The notes under the pieces were generated by a model. The model ran no database searches. It was not told the DNA's origin and saw only the letters and a list, made by a program, of their open reading frames with translations. This document shows positions 10,903 through 21,437 of a stretch of DNA of 64,000 nt, piece by piece (position 1 is the first letter of the stretch; each line of letters starts with the position of its first letter). The stretch is taken from assembly GCA_048013815.1 (NCBI GenBank), contig CM106586.1:13950001-14014000 (forward strand), given 5' to 3'. The stretch comes from Setoptus koraiensis. Its lineage: Eukaryota; Arthropoda. The position numbers and the translations under genes were made by a program.

Positions 10903-10908
10903 TTTATT
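10903..10908 (-). terminator. Poly(A) signal AATAAA for troponin I
   Basis: TTTATT on the plus strand lies about 55 nt past the troponin I stop. A second copy at 10851-10856 could serve as a distal site. Confidence 0.5.
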
Positions 10909-10961
10909 CAATATCCAATGCTCGTTTGAAAACAAACACTTGTATGCTACATGCAACAAAA

Positions 10962-12125
10962 TCATTCCTGATCCTGAGCTGAGGCCTCCTGGCCCTGCTG
11001 TTTCTTCCATGACCATTCGGGCGTCTGATCGTTGTCTCTGGCCTCCTCGGTGGCCTTGAATTGATCTCGTTTCACCGATTTCAGTGTCACCGTGAAGCCC
11101 ACCTCCTTGCGAGCATTCAACAGCATCCGCTCTATCTTAACACCGAATTTCGGCACCTTCTTCAGGGTGGGCTTGATGCTAAAAATTAAAACATTGAAAT
11201 TAAACAACAACAAGTTTCAATCAAATTATTCAGTGGTGCAAAAATTATTGGGGCAAGTTTGCAAAATTCACTGTCGCACGAAACTTACTATTTGCCACGC
11301 ATGTCGTTGACCTTCATTGAGAGCTCTCGTATGTCGAAATCTATTCTTTTCACGAGGTACTCCAGATCGTATTTGTCGCTTTCCAGCGAGTTGATACGCG
11401 TGTGATACTCTTGACAAAGTTTCTTCAGTTCATCTAAATAATAATAATAATAATAATAATAGTAACAATTTTTGGTTAGAATGTTAATGAAAACGAGCGC
11501 GCACCAAGTTAATATATCTTATTTTACAATATAGTCATATCCAGTGTGATCATATTCATTTGCTACTCACTCTCATCGAGAGTATCAAGACTCTTTTTGG
11601 GCCCGGTTCTCTCGGCTATGACTTTCCTTCGTTCGTTTGCTTTGGCCTCTTGTTGCCGTTTCAATTCCTCGGCTGCCTTCTTTCTCAACAGTAGCTATAG
11701 TAACAGTGAATCACAAATTCAATCACAGTGATCGCTAATTAGTGATTATTGTTCAAGAAGCATACGCGATAAACAGGAGCTGAGATAAATCTAGTGGCTT
11801 ACCCTCAATTTCTTTTTTCGCTCTGGAGTCATGAATCCCTTCTTTTTGTTGGCCTTTGAAGAGGCCTCCAGTCTGGCACGAACTTCGGCCTTCTTTCTTT
11901 CGCGCTCCTCGCGCTTCTTTCTGTCCTCCTGATATTTTCCATTGATTTGACGTTGAGAAGTTTGTCATCATTGTTTGGCCGGGCAAAAATATTGCAACAC
12001 AAATTAGTTCAATGTAAAGATAAAGTGCTAATTTGCGCACACGAGCCAGATCAATTAATCTGACTCGTGTCGTTGTCTTCAACAAACCCTTTCGCTACAC
12101 TAACCTCGCTCATGTTGTCATTCAT
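10962..12125 (-). CDS. wupA: Troponin I, five coding exons
   Basis: Exons 12125-12105, 11928-11803, 11694-11571, 11433-11289 and 11178-10962 join in phase to 210 residues. Donors are GTTAGT, GTAAGC, GTGAGT and GTAAGT. The order of motifs matches arthropod troponin I: a charged head with EDRKKREERERKK, the block GFMTPERKKKLRLLLRKK, the troponin T-binding helix with LCQEYHTRI and DKYDLEYLV, the inhibitory region GKYIKPTLKKV (137-147), and an acidic Gln-rich tail. Troponin I blocks actomyosin in the thin filament until calcium binds troponin C. The first exon codes only seven residues (MNDNMSE); MSE could also initiate. A non-coding leader exon may lie upstream. I see no duplicated copy of any exon, so the mutually exclusive exons known in insects are not evident. 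The intron at 11434-11570 carries an ATT/AAT microsatellite. Confidence 0.93.
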
Positions 12126-13136
12126 TTCGATATTGAACAATTGATGTCACTGGCCGATTGAATTGTTGGAATTCCAAAAACAAGCTCCTAAGACGGTTTT
12201 TAATTATGTAACCAATCGATTGTATTTCAAATATGTGTCTCACTGACGAGATGGATTGAATGCACGATATTTTGAACTAGCTGATCTAGCCAAACAAACG
12301 AGGGAATTTTTGCGCAAGAAGCGGCATGACTACCGTGTTAGTCGTGTTGTTTAGTCAGCGGTGATCATTGATGATCATTAGACATCGCAACGAGCCCATC
12401 GAAATTCATGTATATCTAGCGAGGATGCGTTCTTTTCTCGCATGTTGCCCAACTAGAGAAACAACGACAAATGAAAGAAAGAAATTATTGTTATTATTCT
12501 ACATGACGCCTCTTGGAAACGTCGCCGCTGCAAGCCCCGTTGCAATGTAGTTTTGATGAGTCTGTTGCCGTAACGAATCGCCACATCAAACACAGTGCCA
12601 CAAACAAAAAGGAAGATGCAGATACAAACAATAAGCAACAACAAAGACAGATCCATATCTAATTAACGCCATCAATCTGTTAAAATGAAGACGAGAAACT
12701 TGTTATGCGTGTCGAAACAACGCTTAGCTAGATTGTTTTCGGCAAACTTCCAAATGGATGACTATTTCTATTTTTAAAAAGCACACACATAACTTGTATA
12801 TTGTGGCCAACAGCATCTCATGACATCACAAGTCTGATTGATGGTTGATAAACTAGCTGAGAATTGTTGTTGCTGCAAAATTTTATCTCTTAGAATAATC
12901 ATTTTGTATGTAGCTCTTGTAATTTATCCATGTGCTGCTCTCTGTTCAATGTTTCATGATGTTGCATAGCAAGCACTCGGTGGGGACTTGAACATTTATC
13001 CGCGGCAAATGACTACAGAGCTTGACTGTTGTCAGCCAAGCGCCTCGTCAACACTACGAAGACGATCAATTTTGCAATGGCTCCACGCCGGTGCTAGAGA
13101 CTAGAGACTAATCACTAGTGCTAGCATAATCGGTGG
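12126..13136. other. Intergenic, upstream of troponin I
   Basis: It presumably holds the troponin I promoter and any leader exon. No TATA box or repeat stands out. The only open frame with some character is the small membrane-like ORF at 12453-12656 (minus). Confidence 0.5.
12453..12656 (-). CDS. Possible 67-residue single-pass membrane micropeptide
   Basis: A true ATG opens 67 codons starting MDLSLLLLIVCICIFLFVCG, a strong hydrophobic helix, then a basic segment and a second hydrophobic end. No family is recognised. It lies about 330 bp upstream of the troponin I ATG on the same strand. A chance frame is quite possible. Confidence 0.15.
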   Translation of the reverse strand: MDLSLLLLIVCICIFLFVCGTVFDVAIRYGNRLIKTTLQRGLQRRRFQEASCRIITIISFFHLSLFL

Positions 13137-13498
13137 TTATTTTGAACAAAAATCGGTGCCAACGACATATAGCACTAGAATTACTGCCATTGATACACCT
13201 GGACATAATGTAACTAGTTGAATACCATTTTTTCTTGGAGTACCCCATGGGGAAGGATTGTTCGGGTCCTGCCCCATCGATTGCTTGAGTTTTTCACTCC
13301 AAGATTGACAAATTTTCATTTGTTCCGGAAATTAATGTTTGGCATCTTCGGCATACATCTCGAAGTGATGGCTATTGCTATTCTTCAGATAGATCGAAAC
13401 TTTTGAGTGGTGGCCACCCGTGCTTTCGGGATCTTTGATTATCCGCGACACATCGGCGTCCGTGAAACACTGAGCCCTTGAAGACTCCATCATGATGC
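13137..13498 (-). pseudogene. Fragment related to the C-terminus of the PAN-like membrane protein
   Basis: The peptide GIQLVTLCPGVSMAVILVLY (about 13170-13230) matches the membrane segment GIQLVAFCLGVSMGVILVLY of the intact gene at 15183-19172. Upstream in the same frame there is about 100 codons of coding-like sequence, including QCFTDADVSRIIKDPES, interrupted by one in-frame TAA. After the membrane segment the similarity is lost and the frame ends. This looks like a decayed partial duplicate of a neighbouring gene or of a paralogue. The right end is set where cyclophilin similarity begins on the other strand. Confidence 0.6.
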
Positions 13499-14803
13499 GA
13501 TGGCAAAAGAGGCGACTCTATTTACGGTGGACCATTCGAGGATGAGAATCTTACATTGAAACATGACAAACCCTACCTATTGTCCATGGCTTATAGAGGA
13601 AAGGATACAAACAGGTCACAGTTCTTCATCACCACAGCTCCGGCTTCGCATCTGGATGGAGTGCATGTAGTATTTGGCGAGCTCATTGATGGTTTCGACA
13701 TTGTCAAAGATATCGAGAATCAGCCTGTCGACGCCAAATCAAGGCCGATCACTAGGGCCAACAGAATCGGTAGTTATTTTCGCCCTAAATCGGTAGAAAT
13801 CATTCAGAAACCTGGGTTTTTTCGGTAGGAATCGGTAGAAACATACATTTTGCTCATGGATAGCAACAAAAAACCGTTGAAATTTTTTCGCGCTCCTTCC
13901 ACGACAGATAAATAGACCTAAAAGATTTGAAACTTTAGCATAGAATTGAGTGTGTGTGAGCGCCAGCCGCTTTGAAGCATGTAATGTAATGCAAGCGTCT
14001 GTCAGTCTGGCAGATTTTTCAATTCCTATGCCTATTTGTGTGTTCACGCCAGGCGACGGATTTTCGGTAGTTATGGGAAAAATCTGACAAATTCGGTGAT
14101 TTCGGTGGAAACAAGTGCCCCTCAAACGACTTATCTATGCTTGTTTTGCTCGAATACGAAGTTTCAGAGTTTTCCCCTGGCTAGAACCGAATCGGTTAAT
14201 AACCGATTCTGTTGGCCCTACCGATCACCAAGATCCTCATCGTTGATTGTGGCGAATTGAAACAAGACTCGCTTGAGAGAAATCAGAATTATGACGTCAA
14301 AAAATCGAGGGGGATATCGGAGCGGTCATATGATAAAAATAAAGAGAGACTATTACCAAAAAAAAATACTCTAGTCGGAGAGACTCAATGTCGCCAAGCC
14401 CAAAAAGACGCTCTCATCGCCATTTGTAGCAGAGTCGACCTCATCTGATGATAGTTCTACCTCTGATGGATCTCATTCTGAAGGATCGTCCTCTTCGTCA
14501 TGCACATCATCATCAAGTAGGGTTGGAAGTAAAAGAAAAGAAAGAGAAGACGGTGCTAATTCAGAAAGGAACCATGAAGACGATGACAGCGATGTGGTAA
14601 TCCAAGAGAAAACTAGCATAAATAACAAAAACGCCAAAGACGAACGAGATTATCCTTGCAGCGTCAAGCCCGACGAAATTTCCCAAATTCCGGTAAACAA
14701 ATTCTTCTTTCGGCCGATAGCAAAGGAATCGGATGAGAGTGTGAACAACGATGAAGAACCTATTGAAGTAGATATAGATCTTGTTGGGATCAACATCGGT
14801 TGA
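13499..14803 (+). pseudogene. Decayed nuclear cyclophilin (PPIG / Moca-cyp type), split by a hAT element
   Basis: From 13499 the plus strand reads as the second half of a cyclophilin domain: [33 protein letters not shown] and [15 protein letters not shown]. After the transposon it resumes with TKILIVDCGELK. The tail is Lys/Ser/Arg-rich and contains SVKPDEISQIPVNKFFFRP, which resembles the conserved post-domain motif of PPIG-type cyclophilins. The N-terminal half is missing, an in-frame stop lies just before the similarity begins, and the tail changes reading frame at least once around 14360-14440. No introns are seen, so a retrocopy is possible, although I see no poly(A) tail. Intact relatives are nuclear prolyl isomerases linked to splicing factors. 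Confidence 0.75.
13752..14220. mobile_element. Non-autonomous hAT DNA transposon (MITE), 469 bp
   Basis: The ends are perfect 19-bp inverted repeats, TAGGGCCAACAGAATCGGT at 13752-13770 and its reverse complement at 14202-14220. They are flanked by an identical 8-bp target duplication CCGATCAC (13744-13751 and 14221-14228). The TAGGG terminus and 8-bp duplication are typical of the hAT superfamily. Inside are many short subterminal repeats of the ATCGGTAG/TTCGGTAG type and no transposase. Without the element and one target copy the host sequence reads on in frame across the site (RPI-TKILIV), which shows where it landed. Intact repeats and duplication suggest a fairly young insertion. Confidence 0.93.
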
Positions 14804-15182
14804 GTCCAAGGACTCTTCCAGGCCTCTATCATCGTCTGGAGCTTTTGGCAGCATCCGCAGGTGCCCATGCAGACACTTTCATTGGTGATAAGAAAGAAAT
14901 CCATCTCCAGAATTGTAGATGACGAGAAGATAATTCATTAGTATTTGGTTTAGTTTTGTTAGATTGCTAGTCAAGCAACTAGGTTCGGTTAGAACATTAT
15001 TAGGTTAGTAGGTTAGTAGGTATGTGATTATCATCACATCAGCATCGCAATAATATTCAAGTTAGATACACGACAAACATCATGTTGGCGGGTATGAAGG
15101 GGCATTGCGGCTTGTTGGTTCAGTGCGTAACTTTATTGAAAGTAAAATTTTCACAATAACAACATAAACGTAGAATATATTG
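14804..15182. other. Intergenic between the cyclophilin pseudogene and the PAN-like gene
   Basis: No gene seen. It contains a short TTAGTAGG repeat near 15000-15020 and the poly(A) signal of the PAN-like gene. Confidence 0.5.
15132..15137 (-). terminator. Poly(A) signal AATAAA of the PAN-like membrane protein gene
   Basis: TTTATT on the plus strand is AATAAA in the gene's orientation, about 45 nt past the stop codon. Confidence 0.6.
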
Positions 15183-18100
15183 TCAATCGCCAAAATTGTT
15201 GTTCAGTGGCACGACACTGACGCTCATCTGGCGCCTATTTGTTTGTCGCAACCTGCGACTTTGGTAGTCTTCGTAGAGATTCACTGCGCACCCCGAAATG
15301 TGACTACCATATAGCACTAAAATTACTCCCATTGATACACCTAGACAAAATGCAACTAGTTGAATACCAACACCCGTGTGGCTCTTGCCTTTTGCCACCA
15401 ATTTTGAAAATTGATCTCTCACTTTGTCCATCGTGCTGGCGCTTATTTTTTCCATTTCATCATTGATCGCTTGTTCGTCGCTGGTCAGTTTTTGGCCCAG
15501 TTTTTTCTCTTTGTATTGTTGGAGAAAATGTTTAACTGCAATGCTCTGCTTGGTTAGATGATTGTGCACGCAAGTATTGTTTGATTCGGTGACAAGAACC
15601 ACATTGTTCTGTTTGGCCGAATCATAGATTTTGCTCTCAATTGGCGAGTACTCGACATAATCTGGCGATTCCTGTGTCACATTGGCGAGATCCATATCAA
15701 ATGTGCGCACATGGTGCAGGTAACAGCTACGATCTACCGTTATTCTTTCCTTGCAAAAATCATACGACACACAATCGGGATCGCCATACAAACACTCCAT
15801 GGCGCACTCTTGGTCGGTGAGGCCCAATAATTTTCTTGTAACGCTCTCTTGCTCGCTGTCTGTTGCCTCTCTCCCGTTCACTATCAAACGCAATATCTTG
15901 TCTGGCGTTTTACTGAAAAAATCGCCCAAATCGTAATAGTACCTGTAACAAGATTGATACTGACGAATTGTAATGTTTGGTTCACTTGATGAGTCTTGAT
16001 TGGCGGCATCATCGTCACTGTCACTATTATCAGGCTCGTCAGCCGATACCTGATTTGATGGTGGCAATGCGGTTGTGGTTGTGTCGTCAATTGTTTCCGG
16101 CATGAAAATAGCCTTCGCTTGATGCTTGTGAGAGCACACAGACTGAATGGGACAAAACATAAAAGCTTGATCTGACCAATCTTTTGAGCCTCTCACGTCG
16201 AGCGACTTTCGGCTCGATGTGGCACATTCCTCGAGCGATTTAATTGTGTAGCCATGCTTTAATTGACTCAAATTGGCTCGAATCATGTGCATTGTCAAGC
16301 TACTGAATTGATTTAAAGCGTCCAATTTGTGCAATGTACACTGCCCATTGTGGCCAAAAGAGAACGTTTGCTTGGGGTATCGCTTGTCGACATAGCTGAA
16401 TTCACCTGTTGACCGCTCGATACTTTTCGTCTGGGCAACAATCAATTTGTCGACATTGAATTTGTCTAGAGCCAGTGCGGACAAAACGCAAACGTTGCGT
16501 TGTTGTTGCTTACAAAACGAATACGACATACAAAATCTCTCCAAAGCGCAGGCCCTCTGACAGAATATGATGCCGCGTCTCTTGTTGAGCTGCAACGTAA
16601 TTGAGTGAAATTTGTCCTTGTTGTCCGATTGATCAGCGATGTAATGCACACTTTTTAGCACCTCGCGTTCGTCCAAATCGTCCAAGCGACGCAATACTAA
16701 ATTGTTGACAGCGCCTACGTATGTTTTAGTTCTTGACGCTCCATCCACAGAAATTTCAAATGAAACTTTGTCCAGGAAATTGGTGTTGGCCTTGTGTTTG
16801 GCGGTGTTGAGCGTGGCGCCCAAGTTGTATTGTGCAACAGTGGGCATCACCTGGGACACTGTACATTTGTTCGGATTTTGAAAAGAATCTGTGTCTAAAA
16901 CGGACAATTTGTCGCCAAATAAAGTCGCATGGTCTTGTGTGTACATATAGCACGCTCCTGTCCAAGGACAAAATCTCACTGTTTGCATGAGATCGCGTCT
17001 AGCAGCCGTTGCGACACACTCAGCCTTGTTAATATTACGTAAAGTGAGAGTGGCAATTGGCAGATCCTCCTCAGAGGTCACCAACAAGTAGCCCAAAATT
17101 TTCTCATAGACTGTTTCACAGATCGAGATAGACAATGATTGACTAGTCAGTTGATGACAAATAGTTGATGGTGCATATATATATTGTGTGTGTTATGTAC
17201 TCACAGGTGAAGCGGGGCACGTCCAACAATTTAGCCGATATCACAATGGAGCTGCCCAGATATTTGCTCTCCAGATCGGTGATTCGAAATCTGGGCATTC
17301 CCAGTCTGTAACTCAGCCTGTTAATTATACTCTCTTCTATTGCTCTCGAGTGCAACTTGAGCGCACGTAAGTCCCTCTTTGAAACTAATTCGTTGTGGCT
17401 TGCATCGGGCTCGATGGCAAATTTCATCGACATTTGAGAGTTTCTAAACGGTACACATTGTGGGGTGTCGAAAAGTTGCACTGGCTTCGTGTTGGACAGT
17501 GATTCTGATTCCAACGGGTCCACGTCTAGCGACCACGAGAACGAGCTGAAAGTTATCCATTTAAGCAGCCGCATCTCTCGCGTTATGTTTTCGTATGAGC
17601 GCAATTCTAGTCTCTTGATCAAACCAACATACTTGGAGCTGGTGTATCGACCCGTGGGCACGGTGCCGCTTTCCGTTGTGACATAAATGAGTATGTAATA
17701 TTTTTTATCACTACTCAATTCACCCTGTCCGAATATGATTGGCATAAGCGACGTAGTCAGTCTAACCTCATACACGTCACATTCCAATCCTTCGAATTCG
17801 TCAGAGCCCATTCTATGTACATATCTTATGGGGCCAAGGATGGCATCCAATCCGTTGTCGATTGACATCTTAACAACATACTCGATGTTGATTGGTGTGA
17901 CGGCGCACGTTCTCGTCTCTCTCAGCGGATAATCATCATCATCTCTGGATGAGCCGCCGCCCAAATTAGTGGCATAATCCTTCGAAGCGTCCAAATCTAT
18001 ATTACATGCGACTCTATGATTGAAGTCATAAATTGTTTTCGTGTTCCAATGATCGATTCTTAGTGTCGCTGTGTCTTCGTCGAAGGCAATGAACGACGGC

Positions 18101-19172
18101 GTCGCATCATTGATGAGATATTGGCCAGAAAATTGTCGAGCATTCGACAAGATAATACCCGGTTTGTCTAGATGATCTGAGCATCCAATACCGACCGGCA
18201 AAGTCAGTGGATTGTTTGTGGAAAGTGCTGGCGAACGAAGACTATTAAAATCTCTAATTGCTTGCACAACAAAATAATCCACTGTTATACCCAACGAAGA
18301 TTGACATAAATCGAAGAATTCCTTGCTATTGAATCCCTTAGTGGAATCGCCATCGAAAATAAGCAGCTGTATCCTAATGGGAACGCTCTTGACGTGGTAG
18401 TATCTTGAGCCCATTTCATAAGCTTTACTGTTTGGCGGTTTAACTGAGGCCACCACAACCTGGATGGTTTGAATCTTGCCAGGATCCGTTCGTCCGGGAA
18501 ACGAGGCCACATAATAGTCGACAAACGTTTTGCGTTGCTGATCGAATGAATTGTATCTCAGTTTCAATTTATGGCTTATCCTTTGTGCCAGCAGTAACAA
18601 TCGAACCGTCCCCACAGCAGACGTAAACTGGCCTTCGACATAATTTTCGGGTAACAAATCAATCATCTTTGCCATGTCCGACAGGTCCCACGATCGCATA
18701 TCTTTTAGGGAGCAGAGCACTTTCTGCTCGTCATATTCCGTTATCAACAATCTGGCTCTGCTGCGATCAAAGTTGTAATAGACGGCGGATTTGCCCGTTC
18801 TCTCATTTCTTGTCCTGATAGACGTCGAGCCAGCCGTAGTGCCATCGTTCCTAGCCGGTCGCAAATCAACGTGCTCCTGGATTTTGAACATTTCCATATT
18901 GGCGTCATTCTGTTAGAATTAATTCAATCGAAATCAACCATTGAACTAGTCGAATTAAATTTGAGATCATTTCAAGTATACGCGAGATTACGGCTTTGGG
19001 GCTAAATTGAAATTGAGAAAAAATCATACCATACCTCAGTTTTGCCGGAAAGCTCGGCATAAATTTCCACTAGTTCGGGCAATTCAAAGCTGGCCGCAAC
19101 TGACCTCATCATCCCACTGCAACAGATTATTAATATGCCGATAGCGCCAATAAACATCTTATTAGGCGTCAT
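15183..19172 (-). CDS. Large type I membrane protein with PAN/apple-like cysteine modules, three exons
   Basis: Exons 19172-19035, 18909-17205 and 17110-15183 join in phase (donors GTATGG and GTGAGT) to 1256 residues. The start ATG gives a signal peptide (MFIGAIGILIICCSG) cleaved near SVAAS. The N-terminal half (about 47-610) is beta-rich and Cys-poor with YYNFDRSRARLLITEYD; this faintly recalls the LolA-like domain of invertebrate membrane proteins, a weak guess. The second half repeats one arrangement twice: a block ending FCPWTGAC or FCPIQSVC, then an apple-like block with spaced cysteines (FCMSYSFC, later DCVSYDFC). A Ser/Asp-rich linker lies before the second apple-like block. A membrane helix sits at about 1197-1215, followed by a 41-residue basic-to-polar tail. 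Such modules usually bind proteins or sugars outside the cell. I cannot name a function or family. A broken fragment of a relative lies about 1.7 kb downstream. Confidence 0.8.
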
Positions 19173-19832
19173 TTTTGTATTCTCGCGACAACTTTTTTTC
19201 GTAAGAGACAAACTATCCAATTGATTAAATCTTCCAAATTCTTCTACACATTCGACGAACTCATTACGCAAAATTGATAAATAGTGATAGTGTAACGGTT
19301 CAACGGTTGCGGAAACTATTCTGAGGTCAATCGACTGCCTCAGGTGTGCGTTTAGCATCTATCTGAATTGACGAGTCAAACTAGATGAGCATAAATAACA
19401 GGAAAGAGCTTATCGCTGTTTGAATCACAAATTTTAGAGTAAATGCCAAGGACAGGCTGTAATCGAACGTGGCGTGATAGACTGAATACAAACAGGCACA
19501 GCAAGCTAGATAAAATTGATACGGTGACCTCCCGGTGAAGAGGTAGATGATTAGTCAATACTAAAACACACATTGGATTTATACTTTGGTAAGTTCGAAA
19601 TGAGGAGAGTGCAACAGCGATTGAATAGATTGTTGCCAATTGCATAGGTAGGAGAAAAACCACTGAGGGGTTTTTTCGTTCTTTTAATCAGTATTTCCAT
19701 TTTGACAACAATTGTTCACACTGAAACCATTGTTTCAACAGTAATAGTCATCATCTTCATGCCCGCTCGAACAATACTAGTTATCCAGTTGATTGTATGC
19801 TCACATACACACGACAATCTAGATTTATGTAT
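19173..19832. other. Intergenic between the PAN-like gene and USP14
   Basis: It should contain the PAN-like gene's promoter and the USP14 3' UTR. I see no convincing TATA box. A minus-strand open frame at 19376-19663 lacks any recognised domain and begins at a non-ATG codon, so I do not call it. Confidence 0.5.
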
Positions 19833-21437
19833 TCAAATTTTCACATTAGCATCACTGGAAACACTGGCCGGCTCAGAGACGGTCTTTGTACTGTCTTGAC
19901 TCAAATGTAAAGGTCTTGGTCCATAGAGTAGCACGTAGGCACAATGCCAATCGCCGCCGCCGGACAATTTGAGGATCTCATCTTGATCTACGGGTTCCAC
20001 TCGATCGTCGTCGCATTGGAACCATTGATTGTCTCGTTTGATCCATCCCACATAATGTCCGCTGGAGCTAGATCGGCCTTTGTGCGTTAGAACCGCCTTC
20101 AATTCGTAGAAAGCACTATTGTTTGATCCGGGATCATCTTCAAAAGAGTATTGTGTCAATTGTTTTAAATCATCATCATCACTATCTGCGGATTTTTCGG
20201 CCGACCCCGATGTGCCTGGCCGTTGGCTGTCCATGGGCTCGCCACTAGATTTATCTTTGTTGCTATCGCTAGTATCCATTTGTTTGTTATGTTCAGCGTC
20301 TTTTTTGGCCAAACTGTTGAGCGCAATCTCATCATCGGCCAATTTGTATTTGGCTCGCATGGGCGCCAATTTTTCTTGTAATTGTTGGGTACACAAATCA
20401 TATACATCCAATATCATACTGAATTTGACATCACGCAACAATTTGGCATTTGTTTGCACGCTACCTTTGTAATAAAATCTAACAAATTGTATTGTCAGAT
20501 AGGCGGGCAATCTGTTGATGCGGGACGCCTTTGTGTAGCTGGCGTCACGATTTAAAATGGGCGAATGTTTCGTGATGGTCTCCTTCATACGGGACACCAA
20601 GCCGGATTGCATGTATTTAATGTCTTGCGATATGAAACAGCTCAATTGTAGGAAATTCTCTGTTGTTTTGTTCGCCGGTTCCTCTGGGGCCTCATCACAT
20701 TTCATTTCCACTTCGAACTGTCCGCCAAAATATTGATCTATGAAATTGTTGAATTTGGAATTCTCTTGTAATGGCTTCAGATTTTGCTGTAGCATTCTGG
20801 TGAGCTCTGTCCAACATTCATTGGCGTCCTGCTGTTGAAAGGCGCCACCTTCGCCCCGTTGCGCAAACCTGGGTATTGATGTGTGTAATACTTTCAACAG
20901 TATTATCGGGTCAATGGTGGACGCCGAATCCATGTCGTCGTACAAATTCCGAATGGCCGCGGTAACACTCTGATGGCTGGCCTCATTGGAGAAGGTGTCC
21001 AATATGGACAGTTTGCCCTCGTATCGCCTGAGGGCTTCGCGAAGCTCTGGCACGGTTCGCAGACATTGTACAGTGGCCGACATGTAGCATGTGTTGCCCA
21101 GATTCCTCAGGCCGGCGGGTAGATCGAGCGCAGCAGCCAGCTCATTGTCGTTCATGTCCTCGACAAATTTTGGCTTCTCAACGGGCGCCTCGGGCAGTTT
21201 CTCACTGGAGCCCATCAACATAAATACACTGCCGTTGGTCACTGTAAAATTCTCTGGCCAAGCGTCGTCCTTAATAACTGCCCCCTTGAACATACATTTC
21301 TGTCGCTCTGTTGGCACTCCTGTCAGGGCGAACAATTGTGCCTTGAACAATATCGGGGCCTCGTTGCAATCCAATTCGATATCTTCGAACGTTTGCTTGC
21401 CATTGGACCATTTCACTTTGACTTTGACAGACGACAT
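19833..21437 (-). CDS. USP14: Ubiquitin carboxyl-terminal hydrolase 14, proteasome-associated deubiquitinase
   Basis: An intronless frame of 534 residues (human USP14 has 494). I start at MSSVKVKVKWSNGKQTF, where similarity begins. The frame is open for about 127 more codons upstream, but those are low-complexity and Gln-rich. Residues 1-80 are the ubiquitin-like domain that docks on the 26S proteasome. The USP fold follows: Cys box GLRNLGNTCYMSATVQCL with nucleophile Cys117, the QQD box GAFQQQDANECW, and the His box SSSSGHYVGW with His461, ending SGGGDWHCAYVLLYGPR. The enzyme trims ubiquitin from proteasome-bound substrates. Extra length comes from a Ser/Asp-rich insertion before the His box, containing MDTSDSNKDKSSGEP. 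DDX41 lies upstream on the same strand, 801 bp away. Confidence 0.96.
   Translation of the reverse strand: MSSVKVKVKWSNGKQTFEDIELDCNEAPILFKAQLFALTGVPTERQKCMFKGAVIKDDAWPENFTVTNGSVFMLMGSSEKLPEAPVEKPKFVEDMNDNELAAALDLPAGLRNLGNTCYMSATVQCLRTVPELREALRRYEGKLSILDTFSNEASHQSVTAAIRNLYDDMDSASTIDPIILLKVLHTSIPRFAQRGEGGAFQQQDANECWTELTRMLQQNLKPLQENSKFNNFIDQYFGGQFEVEMKCDEAPEEPANKTTENFLQLSCFISQDIKYMQSGLVSRMKETITKHSPILNRDASYTKASRINRLPAYLTIQFVRFYYKGSVQTNAKLLRDVKFSMILDVYDLCTQQLQEKLAPMRAKYKLADDEIALNSLAKKDAEHNKQMDTSDSNKDKSSGEPMDSQRPGTSGSAEKSADSDDDDLKQLTQYSFEDDPGSNNSAFYELKAVLTHKGRSSSSGHYVGWIKRDNQWFQCDDDRVEPVDQDEILKLSGGGDWHCAYVLLYGPRPLHLSQDSTKTVSEPASVSSDANVKI

Larger units (their letters stand above)
10689..10961. other. 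Shared 3' flank of the serine protease and troponin I genes
   Basis: The two genes converge here with only 273 bp between stop codons. It holds ATTAAA (plus, 10837-10842) and two minus-strand AATAAA hexamers (10851-10856 and 10903-10908), so the two 3' UTRs probably overlap or abut. Confidence 0.6.

Noticed and set aside
14561-14854. Minus-strand frame over the cyclophilin tail
   Set aside because: Shadow of the plus-strand pseudogene, which explains the sequence through the PPIG-type motif.
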